A model generated the notes under the pieces. It searched no databases, was not told the origin of the DNA, and saw nothing but the letters and a program-made list of their open reading frames with translations. Shown here piece by piece: positions 22,620-35,900 of a stretch of DNA of 39,460 bases. The translations under genes were made by a program, and so were the position numbers. Position 1 is the stretch's first letter, and each line of letters opens with the position of its first letter. The stretch is from Acanthaster planci (lineage: Eukaryota > Echinodermata > Asteroidea > Valvatida > Acanthasteridae), in NCBI RefSeq assembly GCF_001949145.1, contig NW_019091466.1, positions 201,886 through 241,345 on the forward strand, in the 5' to 3' direction.

Positions 22620-22735
22620 GTACACAACGCGTTGAGTCACGCGTCATGTCGTGCATCATGTCGTGCTTCAGGCAACGTAATACATGATGTGATGTATGAC
22701 ATGATATATGACACAATGCATGACAGTGCGACACA
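22620..22735. repeat. imperfect ATGACAT/GTCATG short repeats
   Basis: About 115 bp of interleaved variants of CATGTCGTGC, ATGATGTG, TATGACATGA and GACACAATGCATG. Low-complexity; no coding function seen. Confidence 0.45.
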
Positions 22736-23510
22736 ACGGGCGACAAAAGGAGCGACGTTTAGGCAGAAAAAATGCAATAAGGAAACGACGTAAGACAGCA
22801 CGATGCGACGGGCGTACATGTAGTGTGTGTACTACAAACGTAATAATGGCAAGAAAAAATTTCCTGACGCGGTGCGCTGAGGTTTATCCGATCACTGGGG
22901 CACGGCTGTCTGCGGATACATTGACAATTACCATAACGACGTGTACAGAAACTGGAAATAAACTTGAAGAGGATGAGAAATAAACCCAGTGCTGGTTAAA
23001 CCACATAATTCACCATGGACAACGCAGTTGACATTAAATTCCGTAGAGTTTCTGTCATGCATCGGTGGAAATCTAGTCGTGGGGGAGATTGATTTACACC
23101 GTAGGCCTATGTTTATTATCTTATTCCATTTGTACAAAAAAATAAACAGCGAAATTCCTTGATCCATGCATGGTCTTTTCCTACCTCCATGATCCATCAG
23201 TTCCTGCTTAAAACATGGAGGGGAGTCAGGGGACATTTGACATTGTGTCCCTCCCATACCAAATTCACGGGGGACCTCTCCCCCCTCCCCGCCCCGGGAT
23301 TTCCGCTCTCGAATGCAAGTACAATCATGGAGGAAGGAGGGAATCCCCTTCTTCCTCCATGGTATAATGTATAACTCAATGTCGTTTGTGGAACTCCTCT
23401 CTCGACCAGTTTGGCGGTCATACTAATTACCGACAACACGCAACTGAACACAGCGTCAACACCAGTCCTCCAAAACACGGTAATTAAAAAGCCCTTTTTG
23501 GACGGGCTCA

Positions 23511-23616
23511 GGCGAAGTGGAAATGGGGCGAAGTGGAAACAGGAAGAAGTGGGGGATGGGGCGATGTGGAAATGGGGCGAAGTGGTTAGGGGCGCGACGT
23601 GGAAATGGGGCGAAGT
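23511..23616 (+). repeat. GC-rich minisatellite upstream of sortilin-like exon 1
   Basis: Six or so degenerate copies of a ~16-18 bp unit like GGCGAAGTGGAAATGG, ending 90 bp before the start codon at 23706. It might lie in the 5' UTR or core promoter. Confidence 0.7.
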
Positions 23617-23705
23617 TACTGTAGCATTCACGACCAGCCAGCCAGCTAGACGCGTACCCGGTTTGCGTATACCTTCGAACCTTCGGCCGTACGACAGAAG
23701 GCTCA

Positions 23706-23999
23706 ATGATGGCTACGTTTGTTATCTCTGTTTGTACGTTTTCTTTGATGGTACTACTCTTAAACACAGTGCATTCCACGATTTTGGGAAATAATTATGA
23801 ACCGAACTTGAGAAGAAACAATATAAGGTCAACAGGCCTTGATGGTATGTTCAGTCAAAGCGATTTTACTTCGGCAAGTAAAAGGAGGACGCAGGCGGTG
23901 GAAAACAAACGCAGACGAGTGAGAGATGCAACGGATTCGAAATGCAGTATTCCTGAGGAACAGATGATTGCGCTATCTGACCCAAGTCATACGAGTTTT
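23706..23999 (+). CDS. sortilin-like exon 1: signal peptide and propeptide
   Basis: 98 codons from ATG 23706 (a second ATG follows directly), with donor GTTTT|GTAAGA; the frame would stop seven codons into the intron. Residues 5-22 are hydrophobic. Residues 59-73 are rich in Lys/Arg and end in the cleavage site KRRRVR. Cys80 matches the first Cys after the sortilin propeptide. Confidence 0.75.
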
Positions 24000-26900
24000 G
24001 TAAGACAACTGCTAATTTTGTAGACTCAGTATCTAAGACACGAAAGAGTTCCATAGGGGCCTACCTGGATATGCTGGATTATAGCACTTGATACCGTATC
24101 ACAATACTGAGGGGTCCGACGTCCGCTGCACTCCCACAAAAGGGCGGACGACGGACCCCACAGTTCTGGGGGTAGGCGGACCCCAGCACAGTTCTGGGAC
24201 AGAGGGAGTAGTTATTATATGAAGCACATAATTTGCTTAAGCACGAGAAAACCTTGCTTGATAAATCAGGTAGCCAACCAAAACTCTGTCCAATATTAAT
24301 ATACATGTATACATGGTATATTGTTTTGGGATTGTATTTAGCTGTCTTTTGGCTAGCATGATGTTGAGTTTGAGTTGGTATTAAACTTTGTTTTTTTATC
24401 AATTTTTTTTTCACACTACCAAATTTTGTGCTTAAGCAGCTCTATGAAATTGGCCCCTGGCAGATCGAATGTTGGTCACTTTGGCACCTTGCCAGCTCGG
24501 CACCTTGCCAGCTCGGCACCTTGTCAACTCGGCACCTAAATAAATGTTGCCTCTGGTCTGCATTTTCCAAAGTTAGCAAATGTCCAAATTTTTAAAAGAG
24601 ATTATGCGTAAATGATTGCCTAGTTAATGCATAGTTTACACGCACGATCCTAGCCAGAACTATGTTTAGTCCTTGACGAATTTTTAAATAATGCAGACTC
24701 TTAAAATTGGTGTGATTCAATAGTCATTTGATTCAAGAATCTTGATGCCTGTAGAGCATGACAAAACAAACTGTGCACTTGGCTTTGCTTCAATGCCATT
24801 CGTTTGAAGAAGACATCGAGACTTGATTGACTGAAGATAATTTCTATTATTTCTACCCTCCCGAGGCTCCACTACAGTCTCCACATCAATAAATTACACA
24901 ATGATACATGTTCACACTCGAATTAACATATTTTTCGAAAGCACCCATACATGTAGTTTATTCCTAAAATCGATCTACATGTATGTATAAGAGAGAGTGT
25001 CTCTAAATGGAATAGAGCTATCATTTTTCATCCTTACTGGCTGCCTGCAAGTACCTTACTAGCCCAGCACTATAAACGGCAGGGGATAATCACAAACCAA
25101 CTGGCTCTTTTCAGAGCCAACCCAAATTCAAGAAGGAGATAGATCTGCCTGCTGTTTGTTGTTGATTAATTAAAAAAAGGTGCTTTACCTTGTCTTTCTT
25201 TTCTGACCAATCACAGTGTCTGGGAATAAGAAATTTCCGTAATTTGGTCCCTGCACAAGAAAAACAAACTTTCATTGTGGGACCAAAATACTTTTGTTTC
25301 ACCATTTTAATAATACAAGTTAATAAACATCTGTAGCACAGTATCTAACATCATCCGAAAAGGGATAAAAACACGGACAAAGGGAACAAAAATTGTTATC
25401 TGTTTGGGGTAAAAAAGAAGACGAAAATCGTAACCCTTTTTGGTCACAAACAAGTGTTGTAATCGAGGCTGAGGGTATGAATTTACTGAGGTACGAGTTG
25501 ACCAGGGTACGAGCTGACACAGAATCCCCAGGCTGGCCTGTGTTTTACATGTACGTTCATTTTACTATATATATATGCTATATATCGTGCTGTCACGTTT
25601 TTGCGAGACGTATTTTTGCTAACCAAATATTTTATTCCTGTTTACCGCGAGACTGTGTGAGATCATTCATGATTAGCATGCTGGATGTAATGTCCATACT
25701 GCTATCTCCAACTTTTAAGATATTGAGAATAAAGTTTTCAGTTGTGACACTCAACAGCTATTCTATCCAATTATGGAAAATTTCTGCGGATTGGGAGAAT
25801 TCTCCAGATCAGGAGAAAAAGAAACCTGATGAACCGTCTCACTTCAACTTCTCCCTATTGGGAGAGCATGGCTGGGGTTGAATGTACCAGTACATAGGCC
25901 CAGCAATACATGTACATACACTACATGAGAGATAACAGTCAGTGCAATACCATCAAATATGCCAATCTTGCAGTTACATGTAAGCTTTATTAAGCTTCAA
26001 ACTTTATTGCTTGAAACACTAATACTTGTAGGCCCAACAAGCAATGAGGTAGGACAGGATAATAGACTATGGGCACCTGCAGATTTTACCTTGTGAAGCT
26101 GTAGCCTGTATAAACTAACCTACTTTTTGGCCACACTTACCAAGCTATCACAAGTTAATTATTCCTGTGTATTATTCGACCGGCCTAATAGGTGCGATCA
26201 GTTGACATGCAAGGTCACTGGATCTTTGCGGAAGCAGTAAATGTTACTGTTTTGTTGACAATTCCACCATCAGCCAGTTGCCACGTCTTATTCACATTCG
26301 TGAAAGACTTTTTTAAAAAGGGGACGTAAAGTTGGAGATTCATACAGAATCAACCAATTGTGTCAAGGAATCAGACACTTGTACATTTCATCCAATCACA
26401 CCAAAACACATACCAACAATGCCCATGCGTTTAATTAAATTGTATCAAAGGTGTACTCTTTTTCCTCATTGTTGCTTTATAAAAAGTGGAATCGGTTCTT
26501 GTTGGTTCTATAAGCCTACTGGCAGCATCAAATTCATACAACTTTATATCATTTAATTACTGATAAAAGCACCTACATGTATGTGAAACGATCTTTGATC
26601 TTTGGATGTGAGCGTTGTAGCTCAGTCTTATTGCATGGTTTCTAGATAATTTGGCTAGAAGGTTGTGAAAAAAAATCGTGCGAAATACTGAGGGAAATGA
26701 ACTCTGAGATTTCATGTTTCAGGCCTCAACCAATTTGATTCTCAACACAAATCGTCCGTGCATGCTTTATTTCTCCATGATGCATGTATCGACCATATGC
26801 GCAGTCTCGTGTCAACACATGGATTTGATCAGGACGATATTTTCAACGGGCCCATGTGTTTTCTCAGGACATCTTGGACTTCCAGGACCTGAAATTACAC

Positions 26901-29900
26901 CAATTGAGTTCTTAATGGATTTTGCTTCATCAGAGGATTCCAAGGTAATCCCATAAAAGCTGAACTGAAACCAAATTCATGCACCGGCACAAGAAATTGC
27001 AGAAGGAGTTGATACCTAATAGGCATGATCACAATGATTGTTAGCAAGGATGAACCGAGCCCAACAGCTACATGTACAAATGCGGCGGGCAGCTGGGTTT
27101 GGAAGCTGGATGGATGAAGTGCTGGAAGTGGTTCTGGTAGGCAAAAGTGTACGTATTACAAAACATTCTCAGTTGCAAGTTTCTTTCTGCACTAAATCTG
27201 GACAGTGATGTTAGGGGAAGAAATTAGCTCTGAATTTGCACTGACATATATGACATATCCCGAGAAACTTGAACTCTACAAACGGCCTTATATATAAGGC
27301 CATTGGTCATTGGTGATATGGTCACCTTATGAAGAAGGCGATTAACAGTGATTATGTAAGTCCTACGTGTTCAGCACAATCCAGTGATCAACTTGCACAT
27401 ATATGCATTAACTCCCTCCTGTATACATTATTCAGTGGTTCAAGTCAAATCAGGATGGAGCACAATACATGTTCATACTGTACGTGTACATTTGCAAGTT
27501 TTATGATTACGTTGAACATAGACATTGAACTGAATTAGTCCCTCATAACTATGCCCCTGAAGACAAACCATGTCATTAGAGGTTTACGGTACATGTGTAA
27601 ATATCCAAAACTGTATGAAATGCCAAATCGAATGTAGACCTAAGGTTATTTCTACATGTCAGTGTAGCATAAGCTGATAGTTTAATTTCCTTATTTTGCT
27701 TTGTGTGTATACATGTACATGTAGGTGTCCTTTGTACTACTGCTGGAGTGAAAACTACAGATAAACCTGTTCTCCATGTTAGTTCTGAGCATTGGAATTC
27801 AATGCAACTACAGTTACATGTAGATGTCAGAGGCACGGGTACCAATGATAAAGGAAGCTGCTGTACGACAAAGCAAGGAATTTAATAGGTGATGGTGAAA
27901 AGCCCTACTGTTGCATTGACATACAGACAGATTGCCAGTTCTGATTAATGCAATCATGAATTAAAATTTGTGTGTACAATGTATGTGCATATGGGGGGAG
28001 GTACATCTATGTACCACCATCATAAATGGTTCCCCCTTCAACATCCATGTGCATGGTCCCCCACTTTAACATTCAGGTCCCACGTACCCCCATTTAGTGA
28101 GAATGCAAGGTTGCTATGTCAATGATTACATGTGCACATGTACACTGTATTTGTGTTCAAGTTCTGACACAAATGTTCCCCATGCATCGACACATGAACT
28201 GCTGCACCTGTAATAAATGTTTCCTTTTGCGATGATACACATGTTTATCAGCACAGACATGAGGGCAGTCTTCGCACATTTTGGATGTCCGCGGTATGAT
28301 TGAAGAGCAGTCGAAGCAGGACTGATCCTGAGAAGGATTAGAACAGCTTCATCAAACTACTCATAGCAAGACTGCACCCGACAGGAAGTTAGATTTACTT
28401 GTATAACAGCTAACATTCATTGAAAGACAACTGCAGAAATTGTTCAAACTGGTTTCAGAAGAATAGTGCAAAGTTATCTGCCTTTAAAAGATCCCAAAGT
28501 TTTCCATTGGTCTCCATGTCATTTGAAGTCTCTGCAAATCTTTAGAACAGAAAGGAGTTGGCGGTTTTCATATGATACTCTTCAGAAAAATGTGTACCCT
28601 AAAAAGTGAAGGCAGATTTTTCTTTCATCTTTTCAAAACACTCAAAGTGCATATTTCATTGTTATTCCCCCAAACAAACCATATTATCACTGGTTCACAT
28701 TTTTTAAATTATTTACTTGTTGATGTAAGCTGAATGTTTCAATTTCCTTATTTGTTTCTTGTGTATAGGGATCCTTCATGCTGCTGCTGAAGTGAAAGCC
28801 ACAGATAGTTGCTCTCCATTTTAGGAATTCAACGTCGCATGTAGTTGCAGTTACATGTAGATCAGATGCTCAGCTACCCATGATAAAGGAAGCTGCTCTA
28901 GACCTACAACGAAGCAAGGAAATTGATAGGTAATGCTGAAAAGGCTTACTGTTGCTCTGACATACAAACAGATTGCCAGTTCTGATTAATGCAGTCATGA
29001 AGCAAAGAGAGGAGGGGGACCCATGCATGTATTAATGCAAATCACTCATTGATCAACATCCATGTGTCCAGTCCCCCACTTTAACCATAGAGGAATAAGA
29101 ACACATTCCTACTTGTACATGTATATAGCCAAGTGATATCAAAAGTGTTGAAAGTTCTTACACCTTTTTTCACATGCATCAACATGTAACTGACACACAA
29201 TGAATTAATATTTTCGTTTTTTTAGATGACACCGAAGAATGTTTACCAGCACATACATGAAGGAAGTCTTTCGACTTGTAGGTTTTGTCGATGGAAATGC
29301 AATTCGTACCAAGACTGTTCTACAGAAGGACCTCATCAAAATAACATGGTTATCTACAAAAAACTTTAACCAATAGGACATGAGATATATAGATGTATGT
29401 GTACATGTCCCCGGCATATTTTGTTCAAGATTTCTGCAGAAAATGTGCAGGCAAGGGAATTTTCAGGGTTCGTTCTCCTAAGCAAGGTCTTAAACGCTAG
29501 TATAAGACCGGCCCAGCACATATTTATTCCCATTCATAAATACCTTTTTATTCAGAGAGTCAAAAGATGCCAACATGATGGATTTCCAACAATTTTGTTC
29601 TGAAATTTGACTTCCATTTTCCTGAACACCCTCGTCCATGTTGGGTATATTCCTTTTGAATGTTGTTTAATAGAATCCCCTTCAGCGAAATTGGCGCTTA
29701 TGTGGCACGTCACGTGCACACTGATTCCTGACCAATAAGACCCAATTAAACTGACTTGTATCCATGTGCCAGTGTGTAATTTACGTCGTTAGCATTATCA
29801 CTTCTCTGTAGAGATTATCAAATGTTAATACGCCACCACGTGATGCTTTTCAACCAGTAGGAATGGAAAAAAATCTGTCCCATGTATTCATGAATGTATT

Positions 29901-32900
29901 TGTAATGAGTAGAGTGTTCTGAACGTTCCATCATTTGCACTTACCCCTGCTTTTCAAGACATAAGAATGGACCACGTTTTATGCACAAGTTACAACTTTG
30001 TATAGGAAAAGAAGGCATGTGTTACAATGCATAGATGCTTGAACTGACATTATGACATATCCTAGTTGTGTGATATCAATTGAAGGGCTTGTTTTTAAGG
30101 TCAAGTACACAGTTGTACATGTACAGGTCTGATTTGGTTGTAATGTTATATGCACCCATAATGGAAATTCAAGTATGGGCATAAGTAAGATTGGAAGCTT
30201 AGCTTTGAGGAAGTTACATGAGATGTTGGCTTGCGGGTACACCATGGAATCAATCTCGTTTGGAAGAGGTGTGGTTCTTAGAAGAACCGGTGAGTGTTAA
30301 TTCACAGGCCTACAACTTAAGGATGGTCATGATGATGTTATCACGTGTCAAGTGGCATTATTATAAAGAACATGTTTGGGAGGCCAGTGTCAACAGAAAT
30401 AAAGCTCTGATTTGTATGTAACTTTATGTTAATAGTCCTCTGTATTAACATGACTTTATGATGTGTCATTTTAAACAGCCGAAAAAAGTTGTGATTGTAC
30501 CGGTACATGTGCTCATTTCTAGTTGAGGGTCTTGGTTTTGTTATTTGACTTGTATTCTCAGATTCCTACAGAAGAGCAGGTTTACCATCTTGAAACATTG
30601 AATAACTCTTCACCTCCAGCCAGTAATGTATATCTTATGTATTGAATACCCACTCTCTGTGTCACTGAAGTGTACATGCGTACATGTAAAAGAATGTTCA
30701 TATTATGGCAAAAAGTAACACCTCTTGTGGTGGACTCTGTAGACCGGCTTGATTGGAAATGGAATTGACCAGGCCTAACCCCACAAGTATATTTATCAAC
30801 CTTGCGTAAGGATGAGCAGCTACCCAGACACAAGGGGATACCAGCTAAGGAGCAGTGGATTTAGCTTAAGAGCAGATCATTCAGTGGAAATTTACTACCT
30901 AGTGAAGACATGATTATACTGATATCAGAGCAAGGAAATATAGGGAAATCTAATAAACCTCACTGCGGACACATGCTTTCAAGGACAAGAATCAGTGTAA
31001 TAGGTTTATTACAATAACAAATCAGTGAAGTATATCAAAACACAAGGTTAATTTATGTAGAACACCCCACAAGGCGACTCGCCTTATGTGGTAAACTTGA
31101 TCACCTGGCAACGCAACTCTAACATAAGCTAGACTTTTACCAAAGATATTACCAGCAAGCAGTGTTCTTTCTCACATAGTCTGCACGGAGTGTCTTAAAT
31201 CTAAGGGAAATAACCCTCACCATCCTGGGTCGATTACTGCAAGGGATAATACCCTTACAGGCACTAGAGCTTTCCCAGTAACCCTCAAAGCGAGCCAGTT
31301 CAGTGATACAGTGATTGCAACCCAGCCATCACCCAACTTATGGTGTTCACAGACTGCAAGCAATCCACAACCAATCACTATCCCACTAGCCCTCAGCCAA
31401 GAGTGAACAACCTATGCTCCAGATCTTCCCACACTGTTTAAGACTCAATAAACAGTTCAAGTACTCACCTACCAATCAAAAGAGTGTCTTTTTCCGTTGC
31501 GTACTTTACTGAATTCATAGCAATGCTTCCACTCTGTGGCTTTCCAGTGAACTGACTGTGTATAACATGTATTTATTGAATTTTATTGAGTACCATTTTT
31601 TCCACTTCTATTTATATCTTACAGTACACGTTCAATGACAGCAACTTCAATCTAGCTATGATATGGACTGGACCAGATGGCAAGGTAAGCAGCTATTAGA
31701 TGTACATCCACATCATGGCATCATTTTTACTGTAATGGGAGTCATAATTAACTTTCTTTTGAATTGTATGAGTTAGGGTTAGGTTTATTAAACTCTGATG
31801 TACATGTACAAGTCAAATAGAAATTAATGATTGATTTTACATATCCAAATTAAAAGCTTTTTGAAAATATGGAAACTAATGTGAGAACATATCAACTGAA
31901 ACCAACTGCAACCCAGTGTGTGTTGTGTCCACACTATTTATTTATAAATCTTGTCTTGCAGGAACTGATGGCCCTGACAACTATGGAATACACTTTTTAT
32001 TCTGCACAATCTCACCTTTGGATAAGGTTAGTACATACCCTCTATTTTGTTGTAAAATTCAAGACTGCCTGCCACATAAAATGACACTCGACTTTTCCCC
32101 ATCTCTTTGGAAATGCAGTCTTAGTAAATCTGACTCTGAAGTATGGGCACATTAAAATCTGGACTAGAGCTTCTGAACTGGATCTATTTTTGAAAATGTG
32201 GGCATATTTCATTCTTAGATGAATGTTGTGTTCATGCTACATGAAGTTATATGTATGGTCATGTATTTATTCAGTGCAGGTGTAGAGTGTGGGCAACATC
32301 CATCCTGCATGTTACACAGTGTAATTGTCTTGCTTTTATCCTCTCCGAGCGGAACAAAAGAGGGCGTGTTTTTAAATGAAATTGACAGTCCTTTTGGTAC
32401 CAACTTACCACTTAGGTGCGCAAGTTTATGCGCGTTTGATGCAGAGTACGCTGAGTGTGCGCAACAAATTCCGGAGCATGTGGTGTTTGCGCACATGCAA
32501 GAACCCGGTTGTAACCATCTGCCTTTCGCCGATTGGGGGAGCACATCAGCTCAGGGTGGATTGTGTGGCAACTTTTCACATTGAGAAATTTTGGTGAAAC
32601 ATGCTCACACAAAGGTACACAGTTGTGCACATTTTTACCCATTTCACATGGCGTGCTGAGTTTTTGGGACTTTTCTGCAAAGATCAACCGAACGGTGATC
32701 ATTTTAAACTTTTTGTTTATCATATTTACAAGTATTATATCTCCAAAATAGGAACATATTAGTTTCCCTGTCTTTTGTGACAGTTTTAGGCGTTTCAATG
32801 TGTATTTTTAGCCCTTCTTCCCATGTGTCAAGTCTGGCTGTTTTAAAAAGAAGGCGATGTCACGGCTAATTTACATGCAATAAACATTGATTACTACCGA

Positions 32901-35900
32901 GAAAGGCCAACATGGCACATGCGGTACGTGCTCTTTAGAAACGAAACAGAATGAAATTGGAAGTGGAGAAACTTGCCACCAAAATGATTGCTCATATCAT
33001 TATTGATAAAATGGGTGTAAGAAACTAATTTGTGAGAATAACTTATTAGTGACACAGATGTACCCTATTCTGATGCATGGAAAGCAGCTATACACGTACA
33101 TACATATGCGTAAGTTGGCTCATTTATTGTCCAGAGAGACCAGAAACCAACCCACAAAATTGCCAGAATTCTTGTACGAATGTAAAGATGGCATACAATG
33201 CAGTCTTAACATATCAGTATTGTCGTAGGATCTTTATAGACGTGGTACAAGCGCAGCTTGATCAGGAAGAATTTTATGCCATTCCCACCAGAGAACTGAT
33301 GGGGTGCACTGTTTCAGCAGTAGTATAGGAAATGCTGGGAACGTGGTGGCAGCTTGATACAGTCGTATTGCACAAAATATATACTGTACATGTACATGTA
33401 TTGCCAGGTGTAATGCTTAAAAAAATCATAGCTTCATTTACTGGGCGTTTACACCCACACAAATGACTGTCTGGTGATTACTCTAATCTGACACACAACA
33501 TCTACCGATGCCCAAGTATTTCAGCCAGGTCTGCCGCCTTGTAAAAAAAGCTTAGTTTGTGCGGTGTTACGTAATTTTCTTTTGTTCCCGAAACTGGCAC
33601 AGTGCGCTACTGGTATCTCTTCAATGGGGACCAGATTAGCGTGCAGTGGTATCGTATCGCTCATCATTGGAGTGCTTTTGCCCTGGTGGTAATCTGCTCA
33701 TGCTGAGTACCACAGACAATGGTATAATTTTTCAAACAATGACGGATTTCAAAATGCCTCTTGATTGCGTCCATAATCAGTGAGGGTGCTGGCATCTCTT
33801 TGAAGGACTGGTTTGCATGTAGTATTAACGTCGACCTAAGTATTTCCGATTTTTATGCAAAATTTTCTGACAGAAAATATTACGGAAATCTGCCAGTGCC
33901 AGATGATAGGCGTGGGACATTTTTCGAAGTTTTTTGCTGGCCCCAATAAAACTGACATGAAGAAGGTATCGTCAGCTGCAAAGTATTCAATGCGACAAAA
34001 ACTTTTGGTCCATTTGTGAAATTTGTATTTGTTGCTGACAGGATGGAAACTAATGAAGGTGTGTCTGGCTCAAGTTCAAATACACGGCCTATGGTTTTCA
34101 GTGTTCTCATGAATGCTGCACGTGCTGACGTTGCCTGCACCCTCCTGCCCCCCTCAATTCTCTACTAGTCTACAGCCCCAGAAGAACAGCCTTAAAAAGG
34201 ACATTTGCAAGTGGCTTTATGTGAACAACTAAGGATGGAGTGCTGATAAATAAAACTCATTACATTGAGGAAACTGCTCGTTATTTAATATTTTCCAATC
34301 CAGCAAAAATGGACAAATGCCTTAGAACATGCCTTTCTTTGTTGATCTATTCGAGTGCTTACTGAGCCCCATAGGTCTGTGCACAATTTTAGTGTGATAT
34401 GTTAATCCCTGCTTTCACTTCCTGTAGTCCATGCACCAAGGATTTGTTTGCTCTTATGTTCTTTACGTTTCCTCATTTTAAAGATTGAAGTCTGAGTGTA
34501 TTCTCTAAAGGTCCAATTTACATACCATATTGGTTTTGCTTTTGGGGATTTACTTTTTGATTAACTATTTTATTTTCTCCAGTTCTAAGTCTCAGGTATT
34601 GATCACTTTCATTTGGTTTTCATTTTTTTATTTAGGTTCAGTTGAAGTGGTTGGTTTTCATTTGGTTGTTTCTGTAATTTCCTTTGGAAGAAGGGGGGCT
34701 GGGGAACGTAGAAGTTTGTGTCCTTACATGTAGTCTCTGTTAACACAGTTCCCTGCAACTTTTCCTTTTACATATCTTGGTTATTTATTTCCAAAATTTT
34801 ATTACTGTTTTATTTAATTAGGATAGCATCGTCAGTACAACTTACTGCTATTAATGAGGGCCCTGAACATATAAACAAATTATTATATACAGGAATATAA
34901 AACAGAGAAACCAAAATTAAAATCTACAAAAGTTATTCAAATGTTAATCAAGAATAAGAAGAGGCAACAAATAAAAAGAAGTACTTTGTAAAACAGGAAA
35001 GCATTAAGAAATTGAAAAAAAGCCCAAAATGGTAAGAATTACATGTAACACACAACTACAAAAATGCATAAATGTGAAAAGGTACATTATGAGATAGATA
35101 AACACGAAGACTAAAACAATAAAACTAATTGAGAAGGCAGCACAATAGACTTTAAAAAAATGAAAAATACATACATGGAGAAAAGAAAACTAAACAAATT
35201 GAAGATTAAGCTAAAAACCCAAGCGTAATAGTGTAAGAAAGGCACAATTAAGAAAAGGGACTTGGAAAAACATAAACAAAAACAAAACTCAAACTTCAAA
35301 CTTGAGATAAACAAAATATAGGAAAAATATTCAGAGAAAACATTAGCACAAAACAAAATTCTGTCCCTCAACATTAAAAGTAAAAAAAGGACAAGTACTT
35401 GGCCAAAAGTTTAAACAAATGAGGTTAACATGACAGCAAAGCGGATTATAAATAAAGAGCAATACAAACAATAGAAGTTGTTAGCTAATATTGTTGAGAA
35501 TAATACAAAAATTGGAGAACTTAAAATCCCAAGTATACTAAACTCAAGATACCCATCAAACTAAGAATGAATGTACAACAACAATTTTAAAAATGAGTTA
35601 AAAAGAGGAAGTGAATTTGCCTGTCTATGTGCTACCGTTTATTCCAGTCAGGGTACCAAGATACTGAAATGTGCATTTGGCGGCATTTGTTCTTGGGACT
35701 ACTGACAGAGACAAAGAACCATTCGTTAAAGAATGGATACCAATGGGATGATCTGAAGCAGTGAAAAGAGAAGAAAGATACATGTAGCATGGGTTGAGGT
35801 TATTAACCACTCCCTGCCGGGGATTCCGGATCCAGACACGTATGCATTATACGCGTGGCCTGGGGTCTCCGAACTCGGACAAAGGGAACAAGGCTGCTGG

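Larger units (their letters stand above)
22221..23705. promoter_or_regulatory. shared upstream region of divergent MEST and sortilin-like genes
   Basis: The two genes point away from each other across about 1.5 kb. This stretch contains a 65-nt hairpin (22541-22605), ATGACAT-type imperfect repeats (22620-22735) and a GC-rich zone (23260-23640) including a minisatellite. No TATA box placement can be defended. Long overlapping frames on the minus strand at 23197-23779 arise from the GC-rich repeat. Confidence 0.4.

Noticed and set aside
23197-23779. Long overlapping minus-strand frames (169 and 107 codons)
   Set aside because: They come from reading the GC-rich minisatellite, which gives repetitive His/Phe/Pro peptides (such as FAPFPHR) in more than one frame, and they oppose exon 1 of the sortilin-like gene.
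25393-25881. 162-codon open frame on the plus strand
   Set aside because: It starts at a non-ATG codon, has no family motif, lies inside the sortilin-like intron, and contains short direct and inverted repeats that explain its openness.
31962-32026. Alternative frame GTDGPDNYGIHFLF through sortilin-like exon 3
   Set aside because: The phase does not connect to exon 2 (phase 0) and the alternative frame does not resemble VPS10 sequence, whereas ELMALTT...HLW does.
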